Below, piece after piece: positions 9,477-18,785 of a stretch of DNA of 64,000 nt. Made by a program: the position numbers and the translations under genes. Under the pieces are notes generated by a model, which saw nothing but the letters and a program-made list of their open reading frames with translations, searched no databases and had not been told where the DNA came from. How positions within the stretch are numbered: position 1 is the first letter of the stretch; every line of letters begins with the position of its first letter. The DNA is from Hymenobacter terrenus (GTDB lineage: Bacteria > Bacteroidota > Bacteroidia > Cytophagales > Hymenobacteraceae): assembly GCF_000972495.1 (NCBI RefSeq), contig NZ_LATM01000002.1, positions 372,001 through 436,000 of the forward strand. Direction: 5' to 3'.

Positions 9477-11273
9477 TTAGATACGAGCCAACTCCTTCGC
9501 GGGGCTGGTGGAGGCGGGGCGCTCGCCAATCTGCTGGCGCCACATGGCGTAATAGAGGCCTTTTTGGGTCAGGAGGTCCTCGTGGCGGCCTTGCTCGGCA
9601 ATGTGGCCGCGTTCGAGCACGAAGATGCGGTCGGCGTGGAGGATGGTGCTGAGGCGGTGGGCGATGAGAATGGTCATGTGCTGGCGCGAGCCCGACAGCT
9701 CCCGCACCGTCTTGCCAATTTCCTCTTCGGTGAGGGAGTCGAGGGCCGAAGTGGCTTCGTCGAAGACCATGAGCGTGGGCTTGCGGAGCAGGGCGCGGGC
9801 AATGCTGAGGCGCTGCTTCTCGCCCCCCGAGACCTTCACGCCGCCCTCCCCAATCACGGTGTCGAGGCCCAGTGGGGCGCGGGCGAGCAAAGAATCGGCC
9901 GCGGCTTGGCGCAGGGCGAGTAGGCATTCCTCGTCGGTGGCGTGGGGCGCCACGAAGCGCAGGTTCTCGCGGATGGTGCCCGAGAAGAGCTGCGTATCCT
10001 GGGTGACGAAGCCGATTTGCTCACGCAGCTCGTCGAGGTCGATTTCGGAGCCAGGGATGCCGTTGTAGCGAATTTGGCCTGAGAGGGGCGGGTAGAGGCC
10101 CACCAGCAGCTTTACCAGCGTGGTTTTGCCCGAGCCCGACGGGCCCACGAAGGCAATGGTTTCGCCGAGTTTGGTGGTGAAGGAGATGTTGGACAGCGCC
10201 GGTGCGTTGGCCGTGAGGTGCTTGAAGCTGACCTGCTCGAAGGCCAGATTGTCGATGTGCGCCACCGACTTGGGCTGAGCAGGTTTCACGTCCTTGGGTG
10301 TGTCCAGAATCTGCTGGAAGTTGCCCAGTGAAATCTCGGTTTCGCGGTAAATACCGATGATGGTGCCCAGTTCCTGCAACGGCCCGAAGATGGAGAACGA
10401 GTAGATGAAGAACGAGAAGAATTCGCCGAGGCTGATGTGGTTCTGAACCCGCAGATACAGCAAAAGCAGGATGATGGTGTTGCGCAGTAAGTTCACAAAA
10501 GTGCCCTGCACGAAAGAGAGGGAGCGCAGGTAGCGCACTTTGCGCAGCTCCAGTTTCAGGATTTTGGAGGTGGTGCCATTCAGGCGCTCGGTTTCCTGCT
10601 GAGCCAGCCCCAGGCTTTTAATCAGCTCAATGTTGCGCAGGCTCTCGGTGGTAGACCCAGCCAGGGCCGTGGTTTCGGCCACAATGGTTTTCTGAATAAC
10701 CTTGATGCGCTTGCTCAATACAAAGCTTAGGATGCCTAGCAGCGGAATGGTGAGAAAGTAGCCCGCCGCGATGGGCCAATACACCGTGATGGCGTACCAC
10801 ATCACGAAGATGATGCCCACCAGGGCCGTAAAAAGCACGTTTACGAAGCTTTGAATGAGCTTCTCTACGTCGATGCGGACCTTCTGGAGCTTGCCCAGGG
10901 TTTCGCCGGAGCGCTGGTCTTCGAACACCTGGTACGGCAGCTCCAGCGAGTGGCGCAGGCCGTCGGAGTACATTCTGGCCCCCAACTGCTGCGTGATGAC
11001 GTTGACGTAGTAGTCTTGGAAGTTCTTGGCGATGCGCGACACCATTGCCACGCCCAGCATCATGCCCAAGTAGGGGATGGCTTCCCGGAAAAACGGCCAG
11101 AACGGTACCAGCAGCACGCCCCAGACCTCGCCGTTTTTAGGGACGAAATGGTCTACTAATTTTCGGAAAAGATAGGGGTCCAGAAGGGAGAAAACCTGGT
11201 TGATGGTGGCTAACACCAGGGCCAGCACTAGCAGCCCCCAGTAGTTGCGCAGGTAGCTATAAAGGATTTTCAT
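9477..11273 (-). CDS. ABC transporter, fused permease and ATP-binding protein
   Basis: 598 residues from the ATG at 11273. Six-helix exporter-type membrane domain (residues 1-310, loop motifs EDQRSGETLGKLQKVR) followed by a nucleotide-binding domain: Walker A GPSGSGKTT, Q-loop FVTQDTQLF, signature VSGGEKQR, Walker B LMVFDEATSALD and the switch His in LIAHRLS. The half-transporter forms a homodimer or a heterodimer with an unlinked partner. Substrate unknown; family members export lipids, drugs or peptides. It converges on the PPK2 gene with 10 bases between stops. Confidence 0.93.
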   Translation of the reverse strand: MKILYSYLRNYWGLLVLALVLATINQVFSLLDPYLFRKLVDHFVPKNGEVWGVLLVPFWPFFREAIPYLGMMLGVAMVSRIAKNFQDYYVNVITQQLGARMYSDGLRHSLELPYQVFEDQRSGETLGKLQKVRIDVEKLIQSFVNVLFTALVGIIFVMWYAITVYWPIAAGYFLTIPLLGILSFVLSKRIKVIQKTIVAETTALAGSTTESLRNIELIKSLGLAQQETERLNGTTSKILKLELRKVRYLRSLSFVQGTFVNLLRNTIILLLLYLRVQNHISLGEFFSFFIYSFSIFGPLQELGTIIGIYRETEISLGNFQQILDTPKDVKPAQPKSVAHIDNLAFEQVSFKHLTANAPALSNISFTTKLGETIAFVGPSGSGKTTLVKLLVGLYPPLSGQIRYNGIPGSEIDLDELREQIGFVTQDTQLFSGTIRENLRFVAPHATDEECLLALRQAAADSLLARAPLGLDTVIGEGGVKVSGGEKQRLSIARALLRKPTLMVFDEATSALDSLTEEEIGKTVRELSGSRQHMTILIAHRLSTILHADRIFVLERGHIAEQGRHEDLLTQKGLYYAMWRQQIGERPASTSPAKELARI

Positions 11274-11311
11274 GAATGGCAAATGCGCCCAGTCTTATTA
11301 TCTGGACAAGT

Positions 11312-11352
11312 AAGAAAAAGCGCGGCACTGCCCCGTGGCTGGGGTACCGCGC
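11312..11352 (-). terminator. Terminator-like hairpin upstream of the ABC gene
   Basis: GCGCGG...CCGCGC stem with a GC-rich inner stem (11320-11352), followed on the minus strand by TTTTTCTT. It stands between DoxX and the ABC exporter and would isolate the latter from transcription coming from upstream. Confidence 0.55.
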
Positions 11353-11498
11353 AAAGGATGCTCTTCATAACAGCGCTACCGGAAAAATGGCTTGTCGAGC
11401 TGAGCCCGGCGCGGTTTCCAGAGCTGGATTGAATGGTGGTAGCCGTATCTGTTTATTAACATTAACAACCTTTTTGCCTGGGCAGTGGCGGGCTGTGC

Positions 11499-11553
11499 AA
11501 AAGCCCCAGCGGCTACTTCCCACGCGTCATCGAAGGAAGCTGCTGGGGCTTTT
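11499..11553 (-). terminator. Terminator after the DoxX gene
   Basis: AAAAGCCCCAGC at 11499-11510 pairs with GCTGGGGCTTTT at 11542-11553, with further pairing inside. The A/T ends make it work in either direction. It lies about 50 bases beyond the DoxX stop. Confidence 0.7.
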
Positions 11554-11601
11554 AATACAGCAGCGATTTTCAGGAAGCTGTCAGGCTGTTGTGATATAGC
11601 T

Positions 11602-11970
11602 TTAGGCTGCCACCCGAGTGGGCCGCCGCAGCACCAGCACTACGGCCAGGAGTGCCAGTAGCACCAGCGCCGGTACGCCTTTAGCAATGCCACCTGGAAT
11701 CTTGGTGGCGTGCAGTACTGCTGCCCCAATCATGATGATGATGAGGCCCAGCGCCGCCGGCCGTACCGTGCGCGGAATGAGCAGGCCGATACCACCCAGT
11801 AGCTCGGCCCCGCCGATGAAGTAGGCAAACCAGCCCGGTAGGCCCATGCTACCAAACATTTTGGCAGTATCTGGCCCGTGGCTTAGCTTGTTGAAGCCCG
11901 ACATGATAAAGGCTGCCGCCAGTAGGGCTTGCAGAATCCAGGCGATGATGTTGCGTACAGAAGGACTCAT
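11602..11970 (-). CDS. DoxX family membrane protein
   Basis: 122 residues from the ATG at 11970 (MSPSVRNIIAWILQALLAA). Four hydrophobic segments typical of DoxX/DUF6326-like proteins, with FIMSGFNKLSH in the first helix and YFIGGAELLGGIGLLIPR in the second. The family is linked to thiosulfate:quinone oxidoreductase subunits and redox stress in some lineages, but most Bacteroidota copies are uncharacterised. No partner gene is adjacent. Confidence 0.85.
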   Translation of the reverse strand: MSPSVRNIIAWILQALLAAAFIMSGFNKLSHGPDTAKMFGSMGLPGWFAYFIGGAELLGGIGLLIPRTVRPAALGLIIIMIGAAVLHATKIPGGIAKGVPALVLLALLAVVLVLRRPTRVAA

Positions 11971-12430
11971 GGGTAAATGAAATAAGGAGTGGGAGAAGGA
12001 ATTGAGAGTAGCAACCCGCACAATAAAGAATGGTTCGGAGCTGCTGGCATAGCCAGACGTACGGAGCGGCGTTATGTTTCACGGCCCCTCTCCACCAAAT
12101 TTCGCGCTTCAAAGTGGTGTGAGCTGTGTCCGGTAGGGGTGGGAGCTAGGTACTGAAGGACGACATTAAAGTATTTCAAATTAATTTCCAGCCGGCTCTC
12201 TATACTGCCCAGCGGAGACGGAACGAAAAAATCCTGTTTAGCAAGAACATAGTATACCGATTTGTTCTATTTTACGTACTTACCACCAGTCACAATCAGT
12301 AATTAACACCTGGCAGTGGGCAGTGACATTAACGAACTTTGTAAGGGCCCTAGTAAAATCGTTGCCGCGGCTGTTACTTTAGACGTCACCAACGGCCGAA
12401 CAATTCTTTCCTTTCCACTACTCTACCACC
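11971..12430. other. Gene-free interval between DoxX and the STAS-like gene
   Basis: 460 bases with no supported coding frame. It must hold the divergent promoters for the DoxX gene and the STAS-like gene. I see no strong -7 TANNTTTG box, RNA gene or long repeat. Confidence 0.5.
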
Positions 12431-12793
12431 ATGACCGTTGTCTATCACGAACTTCTTCCTGAGAGTTACCTCCTGATTCTGGCGCCGGGCCAGGCGGGCG
12501 AGCCCGAAGTAGCCCTGGCCCATTGGCTGCATTGCGCCCAGCGCAGCGGCAAGCCGGCCGTGTGGGTTGATTGCGGCATGCTGAGTTCCTTATCGGAGGA
12601 AGCGGCCCGCCTGCTGTGGGCCTCGCACTACCGGCTCCAGCAAAAACACGCCCAACTGGTGCTGGTGCACGTACCCGACCGTTTGAAGCGCGAGCTGCTC
12701 GACCACGCGCAGGGGCCCGCGCCGTGCATTGTGCCTACCCTACTCGATGCTGCTGAGCAAACCCACTGGCAAAGTGGGAGTATGCTGGCTTAG
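12431..12793 (+). CDS. STAS-domain-like small protein
   Basis: 120 residues. The pattern of a beta strand ending VWVDCGML, a helix SEEAARLLWASHYRLQQK and a following strand AQLVLVHVPDRLKREL matches the STAS fold of anti-anti-sigma factors. The phosphorylatable Ser/Thr that normally follows the second strand would be in the LSSLS segment. Such proteins bind anti-sigma or sensory partners in the cytosol. No anti-sigma factor or sigma factor is adjacent, so its partner is unknown. Assignment is from pattern only. Confidence 0.65.
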   Translation: MTVVYHELLPESYLLILAPGQAGEPEVALAHWLHCAQRSGKPAVWVDCGMLSSLSEEAARLLWASHYRLQQKHAQLVLVHVPDRLKRELLDHAQGPAPCIVPTLLDAAEQTHWQSGSMLA

Positions 12794-12959
12794 GGCCAGC
12801 CTCCTGATGAGCGCGCCGCTACGCCGGCCAAGAGAAAAGAGCCTGTGCAGGGCCCACAGCTCCGACTACAAACAGACAGCCCTACCAACGGAGTGCGCCG
12901 CCGCCACCCCTGAGCGCACGCCATCTCAAAAAGCTCCACCTTTCCAAATGCTTTTTAAT

Positions 12960-13232
12960 ATGTCTACCATCTTCACTCCCTTTGGCTCCATTCCCGACGA
13001 TTTACCAGCTGACCAGCGCGCGCACTGGCAGCGCCGGCAGCTCACAGCCCGCAACACGCTCGAAATCCAGGCCCTGACCGGTACCGAAGCCAATGCCGAT
13101 ACCATTGCCTCGTTTCGCCGCTACGTGCAGGGCGAAATTCCGTTGAGCCAGGCCATTGAGCAGGCCCGTGAGCAACTGGCCCAGGAACATGTGACCTTCC
13201 GGCAGTACCTCAACCGCCGCAACATCATCTAA
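12960..13232 (+). CDS. Small protein with VbhA-like C-terminal motif
   Basis: 90 residues from ATG 12960 (ATG 12948 is an alternative four codons earlier). Not recognised with certainty. Its middle part, TIASFRRYVQGEIPLSQAIE, resembles the helical YV-x-GEI segment seen in antitoxin VbhA-like proteins. The Fic-inhibiting (S/T)xxxE(G/N) motif is not clearly present and no Fic gene is near. Three other small genes in the window (17811, 24954, 47278) share the same motif, so it is one of a dispersed paralogous set of unknown role. Confidence 0.65.
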   Translation: MSTIFTPFGSIPDDLPADQRAHWQRRQLTARNTLEIQALTGTEANADTIASFRRYVQGEIPLSQAIEQAREQLAQEHVTFRQYLNRRNII

Positions 13233-13380
13233 GCGGTAACAAGTCGGGATTTAGAGCAATTGGGAGGTTGGTGTACGTTGCGGCCGGTCGTAGCACGAAT
13301 GCTGCTGTTCGCGCTGTGATACACCAACTCCGCGTGGGGTTAACTGCGCACCCCAGTCTTTTCTTCCTGCAAATAGGTTA

Positions 13381-13490
13381 GCGCGGCTTCGCAAGCTTCC
13401 TCCGGCGCGCTGGAGCGGACTGCGAAGCCGCGCACGCCCGTCTGAGTGCGCCAAACTGGTTTGCGAAGTCGCGCAAACCAGTTTGGCGCA
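13381..13490. repeat. Two adjacent long hairpins built on a TGCG/GCGAAG motif
   Basis: Hairpin 1 pairs 13381-13393 with 13421-13433 (13 of 13). Hairpin 2 pairs 13447-13465 with 13472-13490 (19 of 19, 6-base loop). GGTTTGCGAAG recurs at about 13459 and 13500. They lie in the interval 13233-13556, where nothing else is seen, between two convergent genes, so one role may be termination. Confidence 0.7.
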
Positions 13491-13556
13491 TCCAAAAATG
13501 GTTTGCGAAGCACTACTCAAATGCCCGGTACAAGCTTACTGCTTTGGGCCGATGGC

Positions 13557-14579
13557 TTAATCCTCCCGTTCAGCGGGCGCGGCGCTGGTGTTCGTGCCTC
13601 CGTTCAGCAGGAATTCGCGTAGGCGATTGATGTGTTTTTTTATTTCCTCAATCCGCTCTTCCTGCTGCACTGAGTAGGGGCCTTCGCCGCGGACAGCCAT
13701 GCTGCTGAGCAGGTTTTTGCGCTCTTCCATCATGCGCACGGCCACCCAGAGGGCTTCTTCCAGGCTGTGCTGCGTGTTGCGCAGCAGGGCGTCGGCCGTG
13801 AAGGCGTGGCCGGTATGGCAGCGGAAACGGAGCAATTTGCCCTGGTCTACCTCGAAAAGGTTGCCACCGCAATCGGGGCAGGTAAGAGGCACGGGGTGCG
13901 CGATGCGCATCACTTCTTCGGTTGTTCCCACAACTCTTTCCGCGATGGCGGCCTCCAGTTTTAGGTCTTCTGGTATTTCAGCATTTTGTTCGGGCACTCC
14001 GGGCCGGGTTATTTCTTCGAGCAACGGCCCCATCATGGCCAGCGACACGACGTAATCCACGTCTACGTTGTGCAGGGCGGTTTCAGGCATGCTGGGATAC
14101 TCAGCTTCGTAGGGGTCTTGCACGACGGCCACGCCGCCGCAGCGCTTGATGAATTCGAGGCCGGCGGTGCCGTCGTGCAGCATGCCGGTGAGCACCACGC
14201 CCACCACTGCGGAGCCGTACACCACCGCGGCCGACCGGAACAGGGCGTCGATGGCGGGGCGAAAGTTGTTTTCGCGCGGACCTTTGGTGACGAGCAGGTA
14301 GGGCTGCGGGCCGTCTTTCACTAGCAGGTGGCGGTCGGGTGGGGCCAGGTAGAGGTGGCCGGTTTCGAGGGCGTCCCCATCGGCGGGCAGGTGGCAGGGC
14401 AGGTCGGTGTGGCGGGCCAGGCGATTGACGAGGTGCTGGCCATCAGAGTCGGGGGCGAAGTGCTGGACTATCAGCACGGCCGCGTTGAGCGTGGCCGGTA
14501 GCGTGGTCACTAGCTGCACCAGCGCCGGCATACCGCCGGCCGAAGTACCAACAACAATTAGGTGAGCAGGAACGGGCAT
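13557..14579 (-). CDS. CheB-type protein-glutamate methylesterase without receiver domain
   Basis: 340 residues from the ATG at 14579 (MPVPAHLIVVGTSAGGMPAL). The catalytic triad of CheB is visible: Ser in GTSAGG, His in VLIVQHFAP, Asp in TGMLHDGTAG. There is no N-terminal receiver. The C-terminal extension carries a zinc-ribbon-like CPDCGG with a later FRCHTGHAF, followed by a charged helix. CheB removes methyl groups from chemoreceptors; lone forms in Bacteroidota occur without classical chemotaxis genes. It is divergent from the CheB-CheR-PAS fusion at 14764, so the two probably work together. Confidence 0.9.
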   Translation of the reverse strand: MPVPAHLIVVGTSAGGMPALVQLVTTLPATLNAAVLIVQHFAPDSDGQHLVNRLARHTDLPCHLPADGDALETGHLYLAPPDRHLLVKDGPQPYLLVTKGPRENNFRPAIDALFRSAAVVYGSAVVGVVLTGMLHDGTAGLEFIKRCGGVAVVQDPYEAEYPSMPETALHNVDVDYVVSLAMMGPLLEEITRPGVPEQNAEIPEDLKLEAAIAERVVGTTEEVMRIAHPVPLTCPDCGGNLFEVDQGKLLRFRCHTGHAFTADALLRNTQHSLEEALWVAVRMMEERKNLLSSMAVRGEGPYSVQQEERIEEIKKHINRLREFLLNGGTNTSAAPAERED

Positions 14580-14763
14580 TGTAGAGTATAAGATAAGTAG
14601 CTGTTTTAGTACGGTTGATTTGGGGCAGAAGGTGATAGACTCGGGGTTTCGGCGGTAGATTTGTTTTGGATGGCCCGCCCTTAATTTGGTTGGGGAGGGT
14701 GAGCAGAGGTGGTTTTTGGCCGCGCTGCTGCCCCCGCCGGCCCCGCCCACTCTTCCCCACCCA

Positions 14764-17700
14764 ATGACTCCCAACGAATTTTCTTCCGATACCGACGAGC
14801 CCGGCGTCAAGGTCACGCCGCTGAGTAATTTGCCGCGTGAGGGCGATGAGCCCATTACGGCCATGATGATGCGCGAAATTACGCGGCCCAATGAGCTGGC
14901 CGACAGGTTCCCGCTGGTGGGGTTGGGCGGCTCGGCGGGCTCGTTGACGGCGTTCGAACAGTTTTTTCGGGCCATGCCCCCCGACACCGGCATGGCCTTC
15001 GTGGTGGTGACCCACCTAGCTCCCGACCAGGATTCGCAGCTGCCGCAGGTGATTCAGCACTTCACGACTATGCCGGTGGTAGAGGCCGCCGATGGCCTGC
15101 GCGTGCGTCCCAACCACGTCTACATCATTCCGCCCAACCGCGACATGAGCATTCTGCACGGCACGCTCCTGTTGTTTGCGCCCACCCAGCCTCCGGGCCG
15201 CCGTCTGCCCATCGACTTCTTTTTCCAGAGCATGGCCAAGGATGCCCGCGAGCGCGCCGTGTGCATCATCTGCTCGGGGCTGGGCACCGATGGTACGCTG
15301 GGCCTGAAGATGGTGATGGAGAATTTTGGGATGGTGATGGTGCAGGCCCCCGAAACGGCCGATTTCGACTCGATGCCGCGCTCGGCCCTGGCCACCGAAT
15401 TTGTGGACTACGTATTACCGGCCTCCGAACTACCCGAGAAACTGCTCGAGTACGTGCGCCAGCCCGATACCCGCCCCCGCCGCGAGGAGGCCGAGAGCAG
15501 TTCGAAGCCTGCTCACGCTCTCCAGAAGATTTTTATCCTTATTCGGGCCCAGACCGGGCACGACTTTTCGTTTTACAAGCGCAATACCGTGTTCCGGCGC
15601 ATTGAGCGGCGCATGAACTCGCACCAGATTCGGGAGTTCACGCACTATGTGCGCTACTTGCAGGAAAATCCCAGCGAGGTGGAGGCCCTGTTTAAGGAGT
15701 TGCTGATTGGGGTGACCAAGTTCTTCCGCGACCGCGAAGCGTACAACCTCCTCAAAGCGCGGCTGCTGCCGCTGCTGCGCCAGAAGCCCGCCGACAGCAC
15801 CGTTCGGGTGTGGGCGCCGGGCTGCTCCACCGGCGAGGAGGCCTACAGCCTGGCCATTACCCTGCTCGAATGCCTCGATGGGGTGGACCGGAGCAAGTAC
15901 CTCAAAATCCAAATTTTCGCCACCGACATCAACCCCGACGGCATCGACTTTGCCCGCATCGGGCTCTACAGCGAAAACATCGTGCCCGACGTGAGCCCCG
16001 AGCGCCTCCAGCGCTTCTTCACCAAAACCGATGAGGGCTACCGCATCAAGAAGGAGGTGCGCGATGTGGTGGTGTTTGCTGTGCACGACCTCAATAAGGA
16101 TGCGCCCTTCACCAAGCTTGACCTGCTGGTGTGCCGCAACCTGCTCATTTACCTGAGCGCGGAGCTGCAAAAGAACCTTATTCCCATCTTTCACTATGCC
16201 TTACTGCCCAACGGGCTGCTGTTTTTGGGGCCCAGCGAAAACCTCACCGGTTTTCAGGATTTATTCCAGGCGCTGGACGTGAAATGGAAGCTGTCGCGGC
16301 GCACCGATACGCCTTCTTCCCTCTCCCGGCTTGCTAATTTTCCGTTTTCTCTGACCCGGCAGCACGCGCAGCCTACGCCCGCTTCCGTCTCTGCCACCAT
16401 GACTCCCAACTCCTCTCGTAAAGAAGGCCCGTTTGCCACCCTGGTGCAGCGCGTGCTGCTGCGTCAGTATACGCCGCCGGCCGTGGTTATTAATCCCAAA
16501 GGCGAAATTCTGTACGTGAATGGCCGCACTGGCCGCTACCTGGAGCCGGCCCCTGGCCTGGGTGGCATGAACATCTTCGAGATGGCCCGCGAAGAGCTCA
16601 ACTATGAGCTGAGCGAAACCGTGCACAAGGCCGCCACCAGCCGCCAGAACGTGGTGGTGGAGAACGTGAAGCTGCGCCTCGACACCGGCGTGCAGCTGGT
16701 GCGCGTCACCGTGAAGGTGCTCGAAGAGGCCGAGCAGCTGGCCGGCCTGCTGCTGGTGGTGTTTGAGGAGCAGCCCACGCCCCGCCGGGTGCGCCTGGGC
16801 AAAGCGCCCGCCACCCTCAACGACCAGCACGAGTCCCAGACTCAAACCATGGAAAAGGAACTGCAATACACCAAGCACCGCCTCCAAACCACCATCGAGG
16901 AGATGGAAAGCAGCGTGGAAGAGCTGAAAAGCACCAACGAGGAGCTGCAAAGCGCCAATGAGGAGCTGCAAAGCACCAACGAGGAGGCCATGACCAATAA
17001 GGAGGAAATGCAGAGCCTCAACGAGGAGTTGATGACCCTGAACATGCAGTACCTCAGCAAGACCGAGGAGCTGAGCCAGGCCGCCAACGACATGAAAAAC
17101 CTACTCGATGCGACGGAGATTGCCACCATCTTCCTCGACAACGACATGGTGATAAAGCGCTTCACGCCGCCCGTCCACCGCATTGTTTCGCTGATGCCGT
17201 CCGACGTGGGCCGGTCCATCACGCACTTCGCTAGTACCCTGCGCCACGAGCGCCTGGTGCAGGACGTGCAGCAGGTGCTCGACCACCTGGTGACCGTGGA
17301 GGCCAACATTCAAACCACCCGGGGCGAGTGGTATGCCATGCGCATCCTTCCCTACCGCACCCTCGACAACTACATCAGCGGGGCCGTCATCACCTTCACC
17401 GACATCACCAGCCTCAAAGCCCTCGAAGCCCAGCTCCTGGAAAGCACCCGCCTGGCCCAGGCTGTGGTGGAGGCCGTGCGCGAGCCCCTGCTCGTACTCG
17501 ACGCGCAGCTGCGGGTGCTGGCCATCAGCCAGCATTTCGCCGAGCTCTTCGGCCTTGATGCCGAGGCCGTGCAGGGCCAGTACCTGCGCGAGCTCGACGG
17601 CGGTGGGTGGCGCGATGCCGGCTTGCGCCAGCATCTCGACGGCCTGCTCCGCCCGCCCTGCACGCCCTTCGATGATTATCCCTTAGATAGTAATTTCTCC

Positions 17701-17799
17701 AACGCCGGCCCCCGCCGGCTGCTCATCTACGGCCGCTGCATTGCTACCAATGGCCAGTCGACGGGCCGTATACTGCTGGGCGTGCGCGAAGCCAGTTAG
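14764..17799 (+). CDS. CheB-CheR-PAS fusion protein
   Basis: 1011 residues from ATG 14764 (MTPNEFSSDTDEPG). Order: CheB methylesterase (roughly 35-220, VGLGGSAGSLTAFEQFF, THLAPDQDS, GLGTDGTLGL), CheR methyltransferase (roughly 245-510, with the SAM site VWAPGCSTGEEAYSLAI and CRNLLIYL), then a PAS-like region, a long coiled coil made of repeated STNEELQSANEELQS-type heptads (about 690-760), and two further PAS domains. It ends after the last PAS; there is no kinase domain in this chain. It therefore looks like a methylation-linked sensor whose output kinase is elsewhere. No MCP, CheA or CheW gene is in the window. Confidence 0.92.
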   Translation: MTPNEFSSDTDEPGVKVTPLSNLPREGDEPITAMMMREITRPNELADRFPLVGLGGSAGSLTAFEQFFRAMPPDTGMAFVVVTHLAPDQDSQLPQVIQHFTTMPVVEAADGLRVRPNHVYIIPPNRDMSILHGTLLLFAPTQPPGRRLPIDFFFQSMAKDARERAVCIICSGLGTDGTLGLKMVMENFGMVMVQAPETADFDSMPRSALATEFVDYVLPASELPEKLLEYVRQPDTRPRREEAESSSKPAHALQKIFILIRAQTGHDFSFYKRNTVFRRIERRMNSHQIREFTHYVRYLQENPSEVEALFKELLIGVTKFFRDREAYNLLKARLLPLLRQKPADSTVRVWAPGCSTGEEAYSLAITLLECLDGVDRSKYLKIQIFATDINPDGIDFARIGLYSENIVPDVSPERLQRFFTKTDEGYRIKKEVRDVVVFAVHDLNKDAPFTKLDLLVCRNLLIYLSAELQKNLIPIFHYALLPNGLLFLGPSENLTGFQDLFQALDVKWKLSRRTDTPSSLSRLANFPFSLTRQHAQPTPASVSATMTPNSSRKEGPFATLVQRVLLRQYTPPAVVINPKGEILYVNGRTGRYLEPAPGLGGMNIFEMAREELNYELSETVHKAATSRQNVVVENVKLRLDTGVQLVRVTVKVLEEAEQLAGLLLVVFEEQPTPRRVRLGKAPATLNDQHESQTQTMEKELQYTKHRLQTTIEEMESSVEELKSTNEELQSANEELQSTNEEAMTNKEEMQSLNEELMTLNMQYLSKTEELSQAANDMKNLLDATEIATIFLDNDMVIKRFTPPVHRIVSLMPSDVGRSITHFASTLRHERLVQDVQQVLDHLVTVEANIQTTRGEWYAMRILPYRTLDNYISGAVITFTDITSLKALEAQLLESTRLAQAVVEAVREPLLVLDAQLRVLAISQHFAELFGLDAEAVQGQYLRELDGGGWRDAGLRQHLDGLLRPPCTPFDDYPLDSNFSNAGPRRLLIYGRCIATNGQSTGRILLGVREAS

Positions 17800-17810
17800 C
17801 GCGGGCCTGG

Positions 17811-18008
17811 CTAGCTGGCCGCCAGGTCCAGAGCCTGTCGCACGTCGGGCCAGGTCAGCTCGCCGGCCACGTAGCGGGCGTAGAGGTGGTGAGCATACGC
17901 TGTGGCCTTGGTTTTGAGGCGCGGATACACTGCCTGCAACTGCGTCAGCACGTAGGCGCGCTGCTGCGGGGTCTGGGCGTCGGGGCCGAAGCGAGGGTCG
18001 TAAGTCAT
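17811..18008 (-). CDS. Small VbhA-motif protein
   Basis: 65 residues from the ATG at 18008 (MTYDPRFGPDAQTPQQRAYV); ATG 18014 would add two residues. The C-terminal half, HHLYARYVAGELTWPDVRQAL, carries the same YV-x-GEL helical motif as the genes at 12960, 24954 and 47278. Function not known. It closes the SUKH gene series on the minus strand, about 140 bases beyond the last SUKH gene. A GTAAATACGGAT motif (18108-18119) lies 100 bases upstream, matching one upstream of the paralogue at 24954. Confidence 0.6.
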   Translation of the reverse strand: MTYDPRFGPDAQTPQQRAYVLTQLQAVYPRLKTKATAYAHHLYARYVAGELTWPDVRQALDLAAS

Positions 18009-18147
18009 GAACATGGTAGAATAGAGCACGAATAAAATAATAGGAAGGCAAATCTCGGCCGAAACAAACCGCACATCAAGCCCTGGAATACTGATTTTTG
18101 GGGTGTAGTAAATACGGATATTTTCTACTGGCTTTCCCTGTTCCGCC

Positions 18148-18645
18148 CTATGCTTGCTCTTCCGCCTCGTCCTCGAAAATCCCCAGCGCGTTCTTGAAGA
18201 GTTGTTCGGCTAGCTCCTCGAATGTGTCGAAGGTTTGATAAGCGTCTCCACTTACTTTATCCGTCACTTTGAACTGCTGGTCGCGGCGGTCAAACAGGAA
18301 TAAATCATCGCGTGTCTCGCCGAACATGAGTAGATGATGGTCGGTATTCTCCTCGTAGTCTTCCCACAAGCCGTTGGCTACAAAGCCTTCCATATCGGCG
18401 TCATATTCCTCTATACGCCGTGTTTTGCTCGCGTACAGCTTATAGCCATTAAAGTCAATTCCGTCAGTGATGGCTAGCAGATGGAGATAGGTAGAAGGCA
18501 GTTTGTAATGATATATTTCTTGCACGTTACTCGCAAGCTGTGCGATATCTTCCGCCGACGCGGCAGGTTGCAGCTTGTCATCAAATTGCGCTTCAATGGC
18601 TTCAATTTGATGCAAGTAGTCTAGTAATGGCTTCGAGCCAGGCAT
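18148..18645 (-). CDS. SUKH/YrhA-type immunity-like protein 5 (most diverged)
   Basis: 165 residues. SUKH (SMI1/KNR4) pattern: an N-terminal helix pair, then the core KLPSTYLHLLAITDGIDFNG, YKLYASKTRRIEEY, LLMFGETRDDLFLFD and a C-terminal helix DTFEELAEQLFKNAL. SUKH proteins are established as immunity proteins to nuclease toxins delivered by contact-dependent systems. This is the fifth and most distant member of a tandem run that starts after the TssD-HNH effector, so its partner toxin may be a different one. Acidic tail (EDEAEEQA). Confidence 0.82.
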   Translation of the reverse strand: MPGSKPLLDYLHQIEAIEAQFDDKLQPAASAEDIAQLASNVQEIYHYKLPSTYLHLLAITDGIDFNGYKLYASKTRRIEEYDADMEGFVANGLWEDYEENTDHHLLMFGETRDDLFLFDRRDQQFKVTDKVSGDAYQTFDTFEELAEQLFKNALGIFEDEAEEQA

Positions 18646-18785
18646 AAAAGGACGCAGGTGAATTAATAATTAGGGTAGCTATAATTATTCACAATAGCCC
18701 AATCCAATACTTTGCTTTTAACCAGGATTGAGCGATACGTTGAGATGCTCAGGAGAACGGTAAAAAGTAAGCACAATCAACTGTC

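Noticed and set aside
13557..14993. Longer CheB reading frame starting at 14993
   Set aside because: The added 138 residues overlap the start of the divergent CheB-CheR gene and the family start MPVPAHLIVVGTSAGG lies at 14579.
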